Of a stretch of DNA of 64,000 nucleotides, positions 9,583 through 17,996 are shown in pieces. The translations under genes were made by a program, and so were the position numbers. Each line of letters opens with the position of its first letter. Position 1 is the stretch's first letter. The notes beneath the pieces are model-generated. The model ran no database searches, was not told the DNA's origin, and saw only the letters and a program-made list of their open reading frames with translations. This DNA comes from an uncultured Opitutales bacterium (lineage in GTDB: Bacteria; Verrucomicrobiota; Verrucomicrobiia; Opitutales; Seribacteraceae): contig CALSMY010000006.1 in the NCBI GenBank assembly GCA_943787575.1, positions 62,001 to 126,000 on the forward strand, read 5' to 3'.

Positions 9583-10068
9583 TCAAGTCCTTTGGGGGAA
9601 AAATTTGCGAAGAACCTTGCCCATTGCTCGGTGGTGAAGAATATGGCAAGCTTTAGAAAGTTCTATCCACTTTCTTTTACGAAAGGATGCTTCCGGCCAA
9701 TTTTCAAAAACTTTGCTCACGGCCATGGGGTATAAATAAATACAAGTCCGTCCAATAGAGCAGGGAATGGGCTTGGAAGCCAAAGCGCCTTCAATCCCCG
9801 CCTCTTCGTAAGCCTCGAGCTGAGCAGTACGGGCTGGTCCTATGCGTTTCATTAAATTTCCCTTAGGCAGGCTCCAGTTTTTTCTTTTGGTTGAAATCAC
9901 AAGCACTTCTATCTTTCCAGAAGAATTCGTTCGGTAGGGAATGACTCCCCACTTTGAATTGGATTTTACTTTCTTAAAACCTTCCACATTTCCACCTTGA
10001 TACTCTTGATATCGCACCTGATATCTTTGTAAATAGTGAATCAATAAAACCTTCAGTCCTCGGCCCAT
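9583..10068 (-). CDS. NUDIX hydrolase family protein with altered Nudix box
   Basis: The NUDIX fold is recognised from KWGVIPYR, WSLPKGNL and the box region GNLMKRIGPARTAQLEAYEEAGIEG (starting near residue 85, quoted in parts elsewhere). The metal-binding EE-x-G core (EAYEEAGIEG) is kept, but the first Glu of the GX5E motif is Ile and the Arg of REUXEE is Leu. The same change occurs in a subgroup of small bacterial Nudix proteins with PKG...EAYEEAG, so activity cannot be ruled out. The substrate, possibly a nucleoside polyphosphate, cannot be read from sequence. It lies alone, divergent from the ABC exporter with 48 bases between the starts. Confidence 0.8.
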   Translation of the reverse strand: MGRGLKVLLIHYLQRYQVRYQEYQGGNVEGFKKVKSNSKWGVIPYRTNSSGKIEVLVISTKRKNWSLPKGNLMKRIGPARTAQLEAYEEAGIEGALASKPIPCSIGRTCIYLYPMAVSKVFENWPEASFRKRKWIELSKACHILHHRAMGKVLRKFFPQRT

Positions 10069-10116
10069 CCCGCTTGCTCAGGTAATTACTTTGGGGTATT
10101 AAAGAATTTCTATTGC

Positions 10117-10812
10117 ATGCACTTTCTCTCTGTTGAAAACCTTCATTTATCTTTTCGTTCCCCGAACGGAAAGAGTCATTCTGTCGTACAAGTGCCGGCA
10201 TTTTCCATGGAGCATAATCAGCAGATCGCTATCAAAGGACCTAGCGGCAGTGGAAAGACGACTTTTTTACATATGCTTGCCGGAGTATTAACCCCGGATT
10301 CGGGACAGATCCTGATCGATGGTCAATCTTTGGGTGCGATGAATGAATCAGATCGTGACCAATTGAGATCGGGAACGATTGGTTACATCTTTCAATCGTT
10401 TAATTTGTTGAACGGTTTTAGCTGTATGGAAAACCTACTCTTGGCCATGAGCCTGAATGGATCCTCCAACTTTGACCGGGCTCGTTCCTTGCTCGATAAA
10501 GTAGGGCTGGGAGACCGTAAGGATCACCTTCCTGGCCAACTTTCAATCGGTCAGCAACAACGCGTGGCTATTGCCCGTGCTCTGATTAATCGTCCCAAAC
10601 TGGTTCTAGCCGATGAACCAACAGGAAATTTAGATCCCAGCAATACAGATCGTTCACTTGAGCTACTATGTTCGCTTTGCAAGGAGTGGGAGAGTGCACT
10701 CATTTTAGTCAGCCATGACCCTCGAGTGATCGGGAAGTTCGAACATCAAATTGACTGGGAAGAATTGAATCAAGTTAAAGAGCCCGAAGAGGTGGAGGTT
10801 GAAAAACTGTAA
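10117..10812 (+). CDS. ABC transporter ATP-binding protein, LolD/MacB type
   Basis: A 231-residue ATPase subunit of an ABC transporter of the LolCDE/MacB (FtsX-permease) superfamily. Walker A is GPSGSGKTT, the signature is LSIGQQQR (a variant of LSGGQ), Walker B is LVLADEPTGNLD and the H-loop is LVSHDP. The IFQSFNLLNGFS segment after the Q-loop is typical of LolD/MacB ATPases. Its 3' end overlaps or abuts the permease gene, and a DUF3299 lipoprotein follows. Such systems use ATP to move material or transmit force in the cell envelope; the cargo cannot be read from sequence. Confidence 0.92.
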   Translation: MHFLSVENLHLSFRSPNGKSHSVVQVPAFSMEHNQQIAIKGPSGSGKTTFLHMLAGVLTPDSGQILIDGQSLGAMNESDRDQLRSGTIGYIFQSFNLLNGFSCMENLLLAMSLNGSSNFDRARSLLDKVGLGDRKDHLPGQLSIGQQQRVAIARALINRPKLVLADEPTGNLDPSNTDRSLELLCSLCKEWESALILVSHDPRVIGKFEHQIDWEELNQVKEPEEVEVEKL

Positions 10813-10819
10813 AAGAAAT

Positions 10820-12034
10820 ATGGCTGCGATATCTGTATCTTTAAGGCTTGCGAGACGAGCACTCAGGCAGAACCTCCTTTCTACTTTAGTGGCCGTATTT
10901 ACCGTATCTTTGTCTGGAGGTTTATTTTTGGGAGCCTGGAAAACCAAACAATCAGTCAAGCTGGCCTTCGCCCATTCCGCGGGTGGATTTGACGCTGTTT
11001 TAGGAGCCAGAGGTTCACAACTTCAAATCGTGCTCAATGCCTTGTTCCATCTGGAAAATTCTCCAGGAAATTTGGACTGGGAACAGTATGAAACCATTCG
11101 TTCACACCCTGGAGTTTCCGAGGCTTATCCATTTGCCTTGGGAGATAATTACCTTGGATACCGATTAGTTGGAACCATACCGGAATTATTTCTTAATCAT
11201 CAGTGGAGATCCGGAAAAAATTATCAGGTGCGATCACCGGGAAGAATCTTTTCGGATTCGGCTAAGGAGGCCTTGGTGGGAGCCGAAGTGGCCAGAGAAC
11301 TTGGGTTGCAACTGGGCGATCGATTCCACCCTTACCATGGATTGGAATACAACCCAGACCGTAAACATAACGATATTTACCTAGTGGTGGGAATTTTGGA
11401 GCCCACGGGAACTCCAACTGATCAAGTAATCTGGATACCTCTCAGAGGTGTACAAACGATGGAAGGGCACGATCCTGAGGAGGCAAATTCCATAAGTGGT
11501 GTATTGTTAAACTTGAAGGGCTCATCGGGACTTGCCTTGGATGTAAAATATAATAAGCAGGGCGATCGGGCCACTCTCGCATGGCCGGTACCTGCAATTT
11601 TATCGTCCTTCTTTAACCGCTTTGCTTGGCTGGAGCGTTCGGTTGCTGCTCTTGCCCTATTAATGGCTTTGGTGGGTGGCTTAATTATTTTAGCAACCCT
11701 GCGTACAACCATGCATGAGAGAAGGCGCGAATTTGCGGTGCTTCGCTGTATGGGTGCAAGCCGAACGGTGGTAACTGGATCCATTCTTTGGCAATCTATA
11801 TTGCTATCCGCTTTCGGAGCATTGGGTTCATGGATTATTTATTTTCTCTTATCCATGGCTGTATCATCGCTTATTCATTTACAAATTGGTGTGGGCATGA
11901 ACCTTCCCATATTGGATGGCATGGCTTTGCTTACCGGAGTAGGTATTCTTCTGCTTGGCCTTGTAAGTGCCTGGTTTCCTGCCCGCAAACTTTATCGTTC
12001 GAGCTTGCAAGAATCTCTAAACCCTCACGGATAG
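10820..12034 (+). CDS. ABC transporter permease, FtsX/MacB-like
   Basis: An FtsX-type permease with four predicted membrane segments: one near the N-terminus (about residues 15-38), then a large periplasmic domain, then three near the C-terminus (about 275-300, 325-350 and 365-390). ATLRTTMHERRREFAVLRCMGAS just after the second segment is the typical coupling-helix region that meets the ATPase. The longest reading frame begins at a TTG at 10799, inside the ATPase gene. I prefer the ATG at 10820 (protein MAAISVSLRLARRALRQ), where permeases of this family normally begin. It is read in the same unit as the ATPase and the lipoprotein that follows 15 bases later. Confidence 0.9.
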   Translation: MAAISVSLRLARRALRQNLLSTLVAVFTVSLSGGLFLGAWKTKQSVKLAFAHSAGGFDAVLGARGSQLQIVLNALFHLENSPGNLDWEQYETIRSHPGVSEAYPFALGDNYLGYRLVGTIPELFLNHQWRSGKNYQVRSPGRIFSDSAKEALVGAEVARELGLQLGDRFHPYHGLEYNPDRKHNDIYLVVGILEPTGTPTDQVIWIPLRGVQTMEGHDPEEANSISGVLLNLKGSSGLALDVKYNKQGDRATLAWPVPAILSSFFNRFAWLERSVAALALLMALVGGLIILATLRTTMHERRREFAVLRCMGASRTVVTGSILWQSILLSAFGALGSWIIYFLLSMAVSSLIHLQIGVGMNLPILDGMALLTGVGILLLGLVSAWFPARKLYRSSLQESLNPHG

Positions 12035-12049
12035 TGGGTAAGTTAGGCA

Positions 12050-12823
12050 ATGAGTAAAAGAGAAAAACGATCGGTGGCACCTTTGGGCCTAAAGGGAATT
12101 CTGTTGGTTTTTACCTGCTGGTCTGTCGGATGTTCACCAGAGTCAGAGGATTCAGCAAAGCAATTTGAATTCACTGAAGTGGGCGAGCCTTTGACGGGAG
12201 ATCCCATAGGAGTTCCAGTTTCTAACCCGCCTGAGGAGGTGCTTGAAGAATTCAAGGTACAGGAGGAGAATGCTAATGCCACTGCCGATTTAAATCAGAC
12301 TGGTGAAATACTGGAGGGCAGAATTGTTCTGGGTCAAACCTTATTGTCTACGGAGGACAATCAATCCTTACCGGTCATTAATAATCTTCCACCCCATGAT
12401 AGTTCCAGTGGATACGAGGCATTGAAGTATTCCGTACTTACCACTTTCCCTTATGAAATTGAATGGGAGTCAGATGGGTTGGATTATGACTTTTCTGCCT
12501 ATTCGGCTCGCGTACCTAAGCAAGTACGTAGTCTTTCCGGGACGCAGGTTGCCATCGAGGGATTTATGGTCCCGACCGTGGTCGATGAAGAGAATTTAGT
12601 GAAAGAATTTTTATTAATGCCCGATCAATTAAGCTGTTGTTTTGGGCAGGCTCCAGAAGCAAATGGATGGGTGGTTGCCCGATCCGAGAGCGGAGTGGAA
12701 GTAACCATGGACCGCGTGATACGGATCTTGGGAAGGTTGACAGTGGAAGAGAGATGGGACGAAGAATTCTTTGTTGGTCTCTACCATTTGCAGTGCGAAG
12801 AGTTAATCGGATCTGATCCTTAA
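12050..12823 (+). CDS. DUF3299 domain lipoprotein
   Basis: A lipoprotein signal ends in SVGC (near residue 26). An acidic, probably disordered linker follows to about residue 150. The C-terminal DUF3299 domain is recognised from GTQVAIEGFMVPTV, FLLMPDQLSCCFGQAP and LTVEERWDEEFFVGLYHL. The paired cysteines in LSCCFG are conserved in the family and could bind metal. DUF3299 genes often sit next to LolD/FtsX-type ABC genes, and some such clusters are reported to be zinc-regulated in gamma-proteobacteria. That link is from memory of the family and is not shown here. It is the last gene of a plus-strand unit of three. Confidence 0.82.
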   Translation: MSKREKRSVAPLGLKGILLVFTCWSVGCSPESEDSAKQFEFTEVGEPLTGDPIGVPVSNPPEEVLEEFKVQEENANATADLNQTGEILEGRIVLGQTLLSTEDNQSLPVINNLPPHDSSSGYEALKYSVLTTFPYEIEWESDGLDYDFSAYSARVPKQVRSLSGTQVAIEGFMVPTVVDEENLVKEFLLMPDQLSCCFGQAPEANGWVVARSESGVEVTMDRVIRILGRLTVEERWDEEFFVGLYHLQCEELIGSDP

Positions 12824-12845
12824 TCCACACAACTTGTGAGTGGAT
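12823..12845. terminator. Possible bidirectional terminator hairpin
   Basis: An imperfect inverted repeat, ATCCAC-a-CA with TG-a-GTGGAT around a short loop, sits between two converging genes (DUF3299 lipoprotein on plus, cyclophilin on minus). There is no clear T-run, so this is a weak call based mainly on location. Confidence 0.35.
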
Positions 12846-12856
12846 GAATCGAAAGA

Positions 12857-13456
12857 TTACTTTTCGTCTGATTTACTTTTTTCTGCCTTAGGTCTACCAA
12901 CGGTTACTTTGACCATGTGGTCAGGATCGCTGACCGATCCATTGTCCCGGCTAGAACCCATTTTAATGTTGTCCACAAATTCCATACCCTCAATCACTTG
13001 GCCCCAGACTGTGTATTGACGGTCAAGGAAGGAAGAAGGTTCGAAGCAGATAAAAAATTGGCTGTTGGCACTATCGGGACTGGCTGAGCGAGCCATGGAA
13101 CAGGTGCCACGCTCATGTTTCTTGTCATTGAATTCAGCCTTGATGTCTGGAAAGTCAGAACCACCGGTTCCAACCCTACCTTCACTGAAATCTTTGACAT
13201 TTCCGAATTCAACATCACCGGTTTGAGCCATGAAACCATCGATGACTCGATGAAAGGCTACACCGTCGTACTTTCCGGCTTTGGCAAGCTTTTCGATACG
13301 TTCAACATGCTTGGGTGCGACATCTGGGAAAGTTTCGATGACGACTGGACCGTCCTTCAATTCGATGACGATGACATTTTCGGATGATGATGAGGAAGAT
13401 TTGGCTGCTGACACGACGAAAGGAAGCAAGAGCGCAAAACAGGCGAGATACTTCAT
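12857..13456 (-). CDS. Peptidyl-prolyl cis-trans isomerase, cyclophilin type, exported
   Basis: A signal peptide (about 1-18) and a serine-rich linker precede a cyclophilin domain of about 160 residues. Hallmarks are VAFHRVIDGFMAQTGD (catalytic Arg in FHR and the FMAQTGD loop), GTCSMARSASPDSANSQFFI (MA, the SQFF core) and FLDRQYTVWGQVIEGM. It should speed up proline isomerisation in secreted proteins in the periplasm. A charged lysine-rich tail ends the protein. It is a single-gene unit, converging with the DUF3299 gene. Confidence 0.95.
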   Translation of the reverse strand: MKYLACFALLLPFVVSAAKSSSSSSENVIVIELKDGPVVIETFPDVAPKHVERIEKLAKAGKYDGVAFHRVIDGFMAQTGDVEFGNVKDFSEGRVGTGGSDFPDIKAEFNDKKHERGTCSMARSASPDSANSQFFICFEPSSFLDRQYTVWGQVIEGMEFVDNIKMGSSRDNGSVSDPDHMVKVTVGRPKAEKSKSDEK

Positions 13457-13564
13457 AATAATTGGTTATAGTTTAGGTTGAAAGGTATCTACCCTTGCCG
13501 ATGACCTATGCAAAGGTCGAGTCCAAAGAGCCATTAGAGTACCAAATTCTAAAGAAGAATGTTT

Positions 13565-14275
13565 TTAAAAGAGCTGGGTAAGGGGTTGCCCTTTGTCAAC
13601 AAGAGTGAATGGCCTGCGGGAGGGAGAGAAAACGATTTCGTCCAATGGCAGTCCAAGAGCATAGGCAATAGTGGCGTTAAAGTCAGGAATCTGCGTGATC
13701 CCATCGACCACTTCGCGACCCTCTTCGTCCGTCGCTCCCCAGATCTGTCCACCGCGAATTCCACCTCCGGCAAGCATGCAGGAAAATGCTTTGGGGTAAT
13801 GGTCTCTTCCTTGATTCACATTGTAGTCTGGGGTTCGTCCAAATTCGGTTGCTAAAACGACCAGGGTTTCTTCAAGCATTCCCCGTTTGTGCAAGTCGTC
13901 AAGTAAGGCAGAAAGTGCCTGGTCCAGAATATTACAATTATCAAATACTCTGTCGTAATTGTTATTATGCGTATCCCAACCGCCTAATTGTACTTCAACA
14001 AAACGGACTTGTTTTTCCACTAGCCTACGAGCAAGAAGAACACCTTGTCCGAACTTGTCCGAACCATAGGCCTCGCGAACGACCTGAGGCTCCTTGCCTA
14101 AATCAAATGCGTCAAGGTCTTGGCTGCGCATTAAACGGACGGCATCTTCGTACATATCGGCATAGGAACGAACTTGGGCAAGGTTGTACTTTTCAACAAA
14201 TGAACGGTCCAGTTTTTTGGAGAGGTTTAAATTCCGGTTAAATTTTTCTTCCGTAAATGTCTGAATAATGTTCAC
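13565..14275 (-). CDS. DUF1501 protein, C-terminal part (frameshifted)
   Basis: This reading frame holds the second half of a DUF1501 protein (alkaline-phosphatase/sulfatase-like fold, very common in Planctomycetota and Verrucomicrobiota): LSKKLDRSFVEKY, MRSQDLDAFDL, FGQGVLLARRLVEKQVRFVEVQLGGWDTHNNN, LVVLATEFGRTPDYN and GRDHYPKAFSCMLAGGGI. It could begin only at a GTG whose bases overlap the stop of the upstream half (GTGA). Comparison of the three frames shows that the family sequence continues through all of them between 14270 and 14312, which is best explained by two extra single bases. Either the gene is broken or the assembly has errors. Confidence 0.8.
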   Translation of the reverse strand: MNIIQTFTEEKFNRNLNLSKKLDRSFVEKYNLAQVRSYADMYEDAVRLMRSQDLDAFDLGKEPQVVREAYGSDKFGQGVLLARRLVEKQVRFVEVQLGGWDTHNNNYDRVFDNCNILDQALSALLDDLHKRGMLEETLVVLATEFGRTPDYNVNQGRDHYPKAFSCMLAGGGIRGGQIWGATDEEGREVVDGITQIPDFNATIAYALGLPLDEIVFSPSRRPFTLVDKGQPLTQLF

Positions 14276-14865
14276 AGTTTGCCAATCCTTTTCCAGGGGC
14301 TCCGACTTTTGAGGGGTTGATGACGGGTAGATAAAAAACCAGAAAGGGGATGTTCGTTTCCAGTACCCACAACCACCGCACCGGGTAAGGTCGGGTTAAA
14401 TCGACCATCTAGACGAGTAACCCATGAGCCCATACTTGGATGGACAATTGTTCCGCGCTTATCATAGCTCGTGTGCATGAAATAATTACCCTGTGCATGG
14501 GCACCCTTTGTCGAAGTGAGACCCCGTATAATAGCGATTTTGTCTGAGTGATTTGCTACAAGGGGTAGGGTTTCGGCGAGGATCATCCCGTCGGTTTTAG
14601 TGCCCAAGGTTTCCATCTTTCCTCTGACTTTCGAGGTTTTTGGGTCAAAGGTATCCAAATGGCTCATGCCCCCGGACATATATAAATATATAACATTCTT
14701 TGCTTTGGGGGCGTAATTAACAGGCCTGTTCAATCCAAGGCCGGCAGCACCCAAGGGGGAAGGGCTTGCCCAAGGTAATATGCTAACACCTAAAAAGCCT
14801 TTAGCGGCCATGCTGAGGTAGGCTCGACGGTCGAGCTCGGAAGAAAAAGTAGATGAATTTTTCAT
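14272..14865 (-). CDS. DUF1501 protein, N-terminal part with Tat-like signal (frameshifted)
   Basis: The first 35 residues contain LDRRAYLSMAAKGFLG, a twin-arginine-type export signal as usual for DUF1501 proteins. The conserved start of the domain follows: AKNVIYLYMSGGMSHLDTFDPK and HSDKIAIIRGLTSTKGAHAQGNYFMHT. Family similarity stops at RHQPLK (about residue 185). Reading one base further on from there gives KVGAPGKGLAN, which fits the family linker better than the annotated tail SRSPWKRIGKL. An extra A in a run of four (14307-14310, T on plus) would explain this. The gene starts 6 bases after the DUF1549/1553 stop; the two families are nearly always partners. Confidence 0.8.
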   Translation of the reverse strand: MKNSSTFSSELDRRAYLSMAAKGFLGVSILPWASPSPLGAAGLGLNRPVNYAPKAKNVIYLYMSGGMSHLDTFDPKTSKVRGKMETLGTKTDGMILAETLPLVANHSDKIAIIRGLTSTKGAHAQGNYFMHTSYDKRGTIVHPSMGSWVTRLDGRFNPTLPGAVVVGTGNEHPLSGFLSTRHQPLKSRSPWKRIGKL

Positions 14866-14871
14866 GGCGAT

Positions 14872-17055
14872 TTATTGAATAAAAGAAAATTCACGAGTGT
14901 TTATAAGTGCCCAGGTCAAATGGCGCAGCTCCCCATGAACTTTCGCTAAATATACCTTATTGTAATGGCTAAATTGTTTTAAAGATTTTTTCGCAAGCTT
15001 GGAATTATTGCTATCTTGATTTTTTAGTATGGGTGGGTCTGGAAGCATAAAGGTTTCCAGGCAAATTTTTATCTCCTCTTTTGTCGGGTGCCGTTGAAGC
15101 AAACCAAGATAAATTGCCTCAATTTTTTCATTGACCGTTTTCTTGGATAAAACTTCTTGGGTAAGTACGGATTGATGACTGGTAAGCATGCCCCGCATCC
15201 GAGTGTTGAGTAGATTGAGGGCTTGTGGAACGGAGGCTTCTTTTTTGCTATTATCAAGTAAGTTGCGATCGGATTGACCAAATTCACGTAAGAAATGATC
15301 TGCATAAGCGGGCGAACCTATTTCTGATGCTCGACGCAGGTATTCTGGATACCTTTTTTGTTCTTGGGTTAAGGGTTTTTTGCTTTTGGGCATACTGTTT
15401 TTATACATCGGCAAGGTGTTGAAGTTTTCTCCCATGATCAAGTTGGCGGTCGAAGATCTTTGCTGATCACGTAGTTGGTTCAGTTGTTTTTTTAAATTAC
15501 CAAGATTCTGACGATCATCGGTTGCAAGTGCCTCTTTAATTTTGGAGTTTAAATCGTTCATTTGCTCTTGAAGTTCTTGATTGAGGGATAACCCTTTTCG
15601 AACAAATTTAACTAAATTTTCGGTACTTAAACTTTCTATTTTTTGTCGATATTTTTTAAAAGTTTCCTTTTTTAAATCAATGTACTCTTTATCTGATTGC
15701 AGTGCCCGGTTATCTACATCCGGTACGATAATCGCGAGGACTGAATCCCAAAGCTGTTCGCTGGACATTCGAGTAAGAACAGGTGCAGGAAAGGAATAGG
15801 GTGCCAGTGGTTCAATTTCCTGGTTGTAAGCTTCGCGCTCAAAAATTTCCAGGTTTAGCAGAACGCGTTGAAACTCTCTAAGGTCATAGTCCAGCCGGAC
15901 CATTAGTTCTGTTAAATAGTCCAACAACTCAGGGATAGAAGCAAGGGTATCATCTTTCCAGTCGTTCATGGGTTCAACAAGTCCACGACCAAAGATCTTC
16001 TTCCACATACGATTGGCAATCACCCTGGTAAATCGTGGGTTTTCCGGGGAGGTCATCCAGTTTGCATATTGGGTAACTGGGTTAACCTCCAATGAGGAAT
16101 CATCGGGTGCGGGGGAATCAAAAATAACTCCCGGTTTGACAACTTGTTTAGGCTTAGCGTCATCATATTTATAATCGTGAGGTAACTTGAGTTTTCGGTT
16201 TTGATATTTTGTTCCAATTTGCAATGGCAGGAGCATATCAGCGGTAGCTTGCCTAAAGGCACGGGCCTCTTTGGAGTTACCCTTACCCGACATCGAGGAC
16301 ATCTGCATGGAATTCATTTCTTTCTGCCTGTCCTTAACCAGTTTTTGAATCTTCCCAATTCTTTCTCCCTGCATCCTCGTTATAATTCCGTAGGTATGGG
16401 AGGCCATTTGATAATATTCCATTTGCGTCCATTTGTCGAAGGGATGGTCATGGCATTGGGCACATACCATTTGGGTTCCCAAAAATAATTCCGCGGTGTT
16501 AGACATATTCTCCAGGGGCATGCCGTCGTCTCTTACATAATAACCAACAGCCCCATCTTCCCAGGGGTATCCTTCCGCAGTGATCACGGATCTGGCCAAT
16601 TCGTCAAAGTGTACATTCTTAGCCACTTCAGATTTCAGCCAGTCAACGTATAAAAATCCAAGTCCAATTTGATTGGCTTGGCCTGTGACATATGTTTTTG
16701 CCCTAAGATGATCTGCCCACCAATTAAACATTTGGCTCTGATATGCCTTGGATTCAAGGAGTTGGTCGATTAGTCCCTGTTTGAGCCCTGATTTATAATG
16801 GGGATAAACCTCTTTAATTTCTGGATAGCTTGGGATTCTCCCGGCAGTCGCCAGATAAATTCTCCGAATCAATAGATCATTGGAAAGTTTTTGGGGTGGC
16901 GTAATTTTCTTTTTCTCATGTTCATCCCTAAGGATTTTGTTTATGGCGGCGACCTCTTTGGCCAACTCTCCTGAGGAGAGTTGCAGCCCTTTGGCAGCTA
17001 GGAAAACGGGAAAGGAAAGTAACAAAGAGCAGAAGGCGGTGGATAAGCGAATCAT
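14872..17055 (-). CDS. DUF1549/DUF1553 domain protein, exported
   Basis: A signal peptide (about 1-21) is followed by a DUF1549 domain (LSNDLLIRRIYLATAGRIP, RAKTYVTGQANQ, PLENMSNTAELFLGTQMVCAQCHDHPFDKW) and a C-terminal DUF1553 domain (PRFTRVIANRMWKKIFGRGLVEP, LDYDLREFQRVLLNLEIFEREA, LLNTRMRGML, LGLLQRHPTKEEI). The CAQCH motif looks like a haem c attachment site and is conserved in this family, although no separate cytochrome domain is present. A coiled-coil stretch lies at about residues 500-545. The family is typical of Planctomycetota and Verrucomicrobiota and is co-expressed with DUF1501; its function remains unknown, with organic-polymer degradation often proposed. Confidence 0.92.
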   Translation of the reverse strand: MIRLSTAFCSLLLSFPVFLAAKGLQLSSGELAKEVAAINKILRDEHEKKKITPPQKLSNDLLIRRIYLATAGRIPSYPEIKEVYPHYKSGLKQGLIDQLLESKAYQSQMFNWWADHLRAKTYVTGQANQIGLGFLYVDWLKSEVAKNVHFDELARSVITAEGYPWEDGAVGYYVRDDGMPLENMSNTAELFLGTQMVCAQCHDHPFDKWTQMEYYQMASHTYGIITRMQGERIGKIQKLVKDRQKEMNSMQMSSMSGKGNSKEARAFRQATADMLLPLQIGTKYQNRKLKLPHDYKYDDAKPKQVVKPGVIFDSPAPDDSSLEVNPVTQYANWMTSPENPRFTRVIANRMWKKIFGRGLVEPMNDWKDDTLASIPELLDYLTELMVRLDYDLREFQRVLLNLEIFEREAYNQEIEPLAPYSFPAPVLTRMSSEQLWDSVLAIIVPDVDNRALQSDKEYIDLKKETFKKYRQKIESLSTENLVKFVRKGLSLNQELQEQMNDLNSKIKEALATDDRQNLGNLKKQLNQLRDQQRSSTANLIMGENFNTLPMYKNSMPKSKKPLTQEQKRYPEYLRRASEIGSPAYADHFLREFGQSDRNLLDNSKKEASVPQALNLLNTRMRGMLTSHQSVLTQEVLSKKTVNEKIEAIYLGLLQRHPTKEEIKICLETFMLPDPPILKNQDSNNSKLAKKSLKQFSHYNKVYLAKVHGELRHLTWALINTREFSFIQ

Positions 17056-17156
17056 AGAAGTGTTATTAGTTTAGGTTATCCCTAATTCCATCAAAGTTAT
17101 TTTGCACGGAGAAAGATGGAAAAAATGGAAAATATTTTTAGCAAGGCGAAGGTCAT

Positions 17157-17996
17157 TTAACCGTTCCAAACTCTTTCAATCGCCCAATAAATTCCGAGGC
17201 CTGCAATAATGAATGACAAAGGAATAACAATTCCTTTCCGGTAAGAGTCTTCATTTTTAAAACGATAAACTCCAATAAAAGAAAGTAGGATGACTGCGAG
17301 TTGACCACCTTCTACTCCTAAATTAAATCCAATCAGGGAAAATATGAGTATAGAGGGATCGAGGTTGAGATCGGAAAGAGCACCAGCAAATCCAAGTCCG
17401 TGAATGAGTCCAAAAACAAAGACAATGATAAGTCTGCGTGGATGGTAGGTGGGAAAAAAGATATTTTCCAAAGCAACGAAAGCAATACTGGCGGCAATGA
17501 TGGGCTCTACGATGGTGGAGGGAACCGAAATCAATCCCAGGGTGGCTAAGCCGAGTGTCAAGGTATGAGCCAGGGTGAAAATAGATATTTGGTAGATCAA
17601 AACCTTGAACTTTCTGGATAATAGAAAGAGACCGATAACAAAGAGAATATGGTCGAGCCCAAGGGGCAGAACATGTAAAAAGCCTTGCCTAAGAAAGGAT
17701 GCAAAGGTGCTCCAGGTGTCTGCATCGACATAACTATTTTGTTCAGAGTTGGTTAATTTTGGAGCATCTGAAACAGGGTCATCGGAAATATGCTCCAAGC
17801 TTTTCAGTGGGGGGAGGCGAAGCGCAAAGCTTTCCTCTCCAGGAAATAATACATTCACCCGGCGATGAGGTATTCCATTTAAACGGTTGGTGAAGATCAA
17901 GTCGAGGGGGGCAGATTCCTTTGCTTTAATTTGATAGGTGGCATTTGTCTCCCGTGAAAGCTTGGCGGTTGCTTCCAGATAGGATGATGGGGGCAT
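17157..17996 (-). CDS. HupE/UreJ-like membrane protein, C-terminal part (frameshifted)
   Basis: This frame carries the membrane half of a HupE/UreJ-type protein: about seven hydrophobic segments including FLRQGFLHVLPLGLDHILFV, TLAHTLTLGLATLGL and FVFGLIHGLGFAGAL, where the conserved histidines (GLDHILF, LAHTLTL, GLIHGLGF) may bind nickel or another metal. Family members are putative metal permeases. The longest frame runs from 18065, but residues before about 17996 are shadow translation of the N-terminal half. Removing one C from the run of five (G on plus, 17989-17993) joins the halves as SDAP-SSYLEATAK. Therefore this is one gene with a frameshift, either real or from sequencing. Confidence 0.8.
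   Translation of the reverse strand: MPPSSYLEATAKLSRETNATYQIKAKESAPLDLIFTNRLNGIPHRRVNVLFPGEESFALRLPPLKSLEHISDDPVSDAPKLTNSEQNSYVDADTWSTFASFLRQGFLHVLPLGLDHILFVIGLFLLSRKFKVLIYQISIFTLAHTLTLGLATLGLISVPSTIVEPIIAASIAFVALENIFFPTYHPRRLIIVFVFGLIHGLGFAGALSDLNLDPSILIFSLIGFNLGVEGGQLAVILLSFIGVYRFKNEDSYRKGIVIPLSFIIAGLGIYWAIERVWNG

Noticed and set aside
14272-14275. GTGA overlap considered as normal translational coupling of two DUF1501-part genes
   Set aside because: Neither half is a complete domain, and the family sequence runs through all three frames around the junction; a split gene explains it better.
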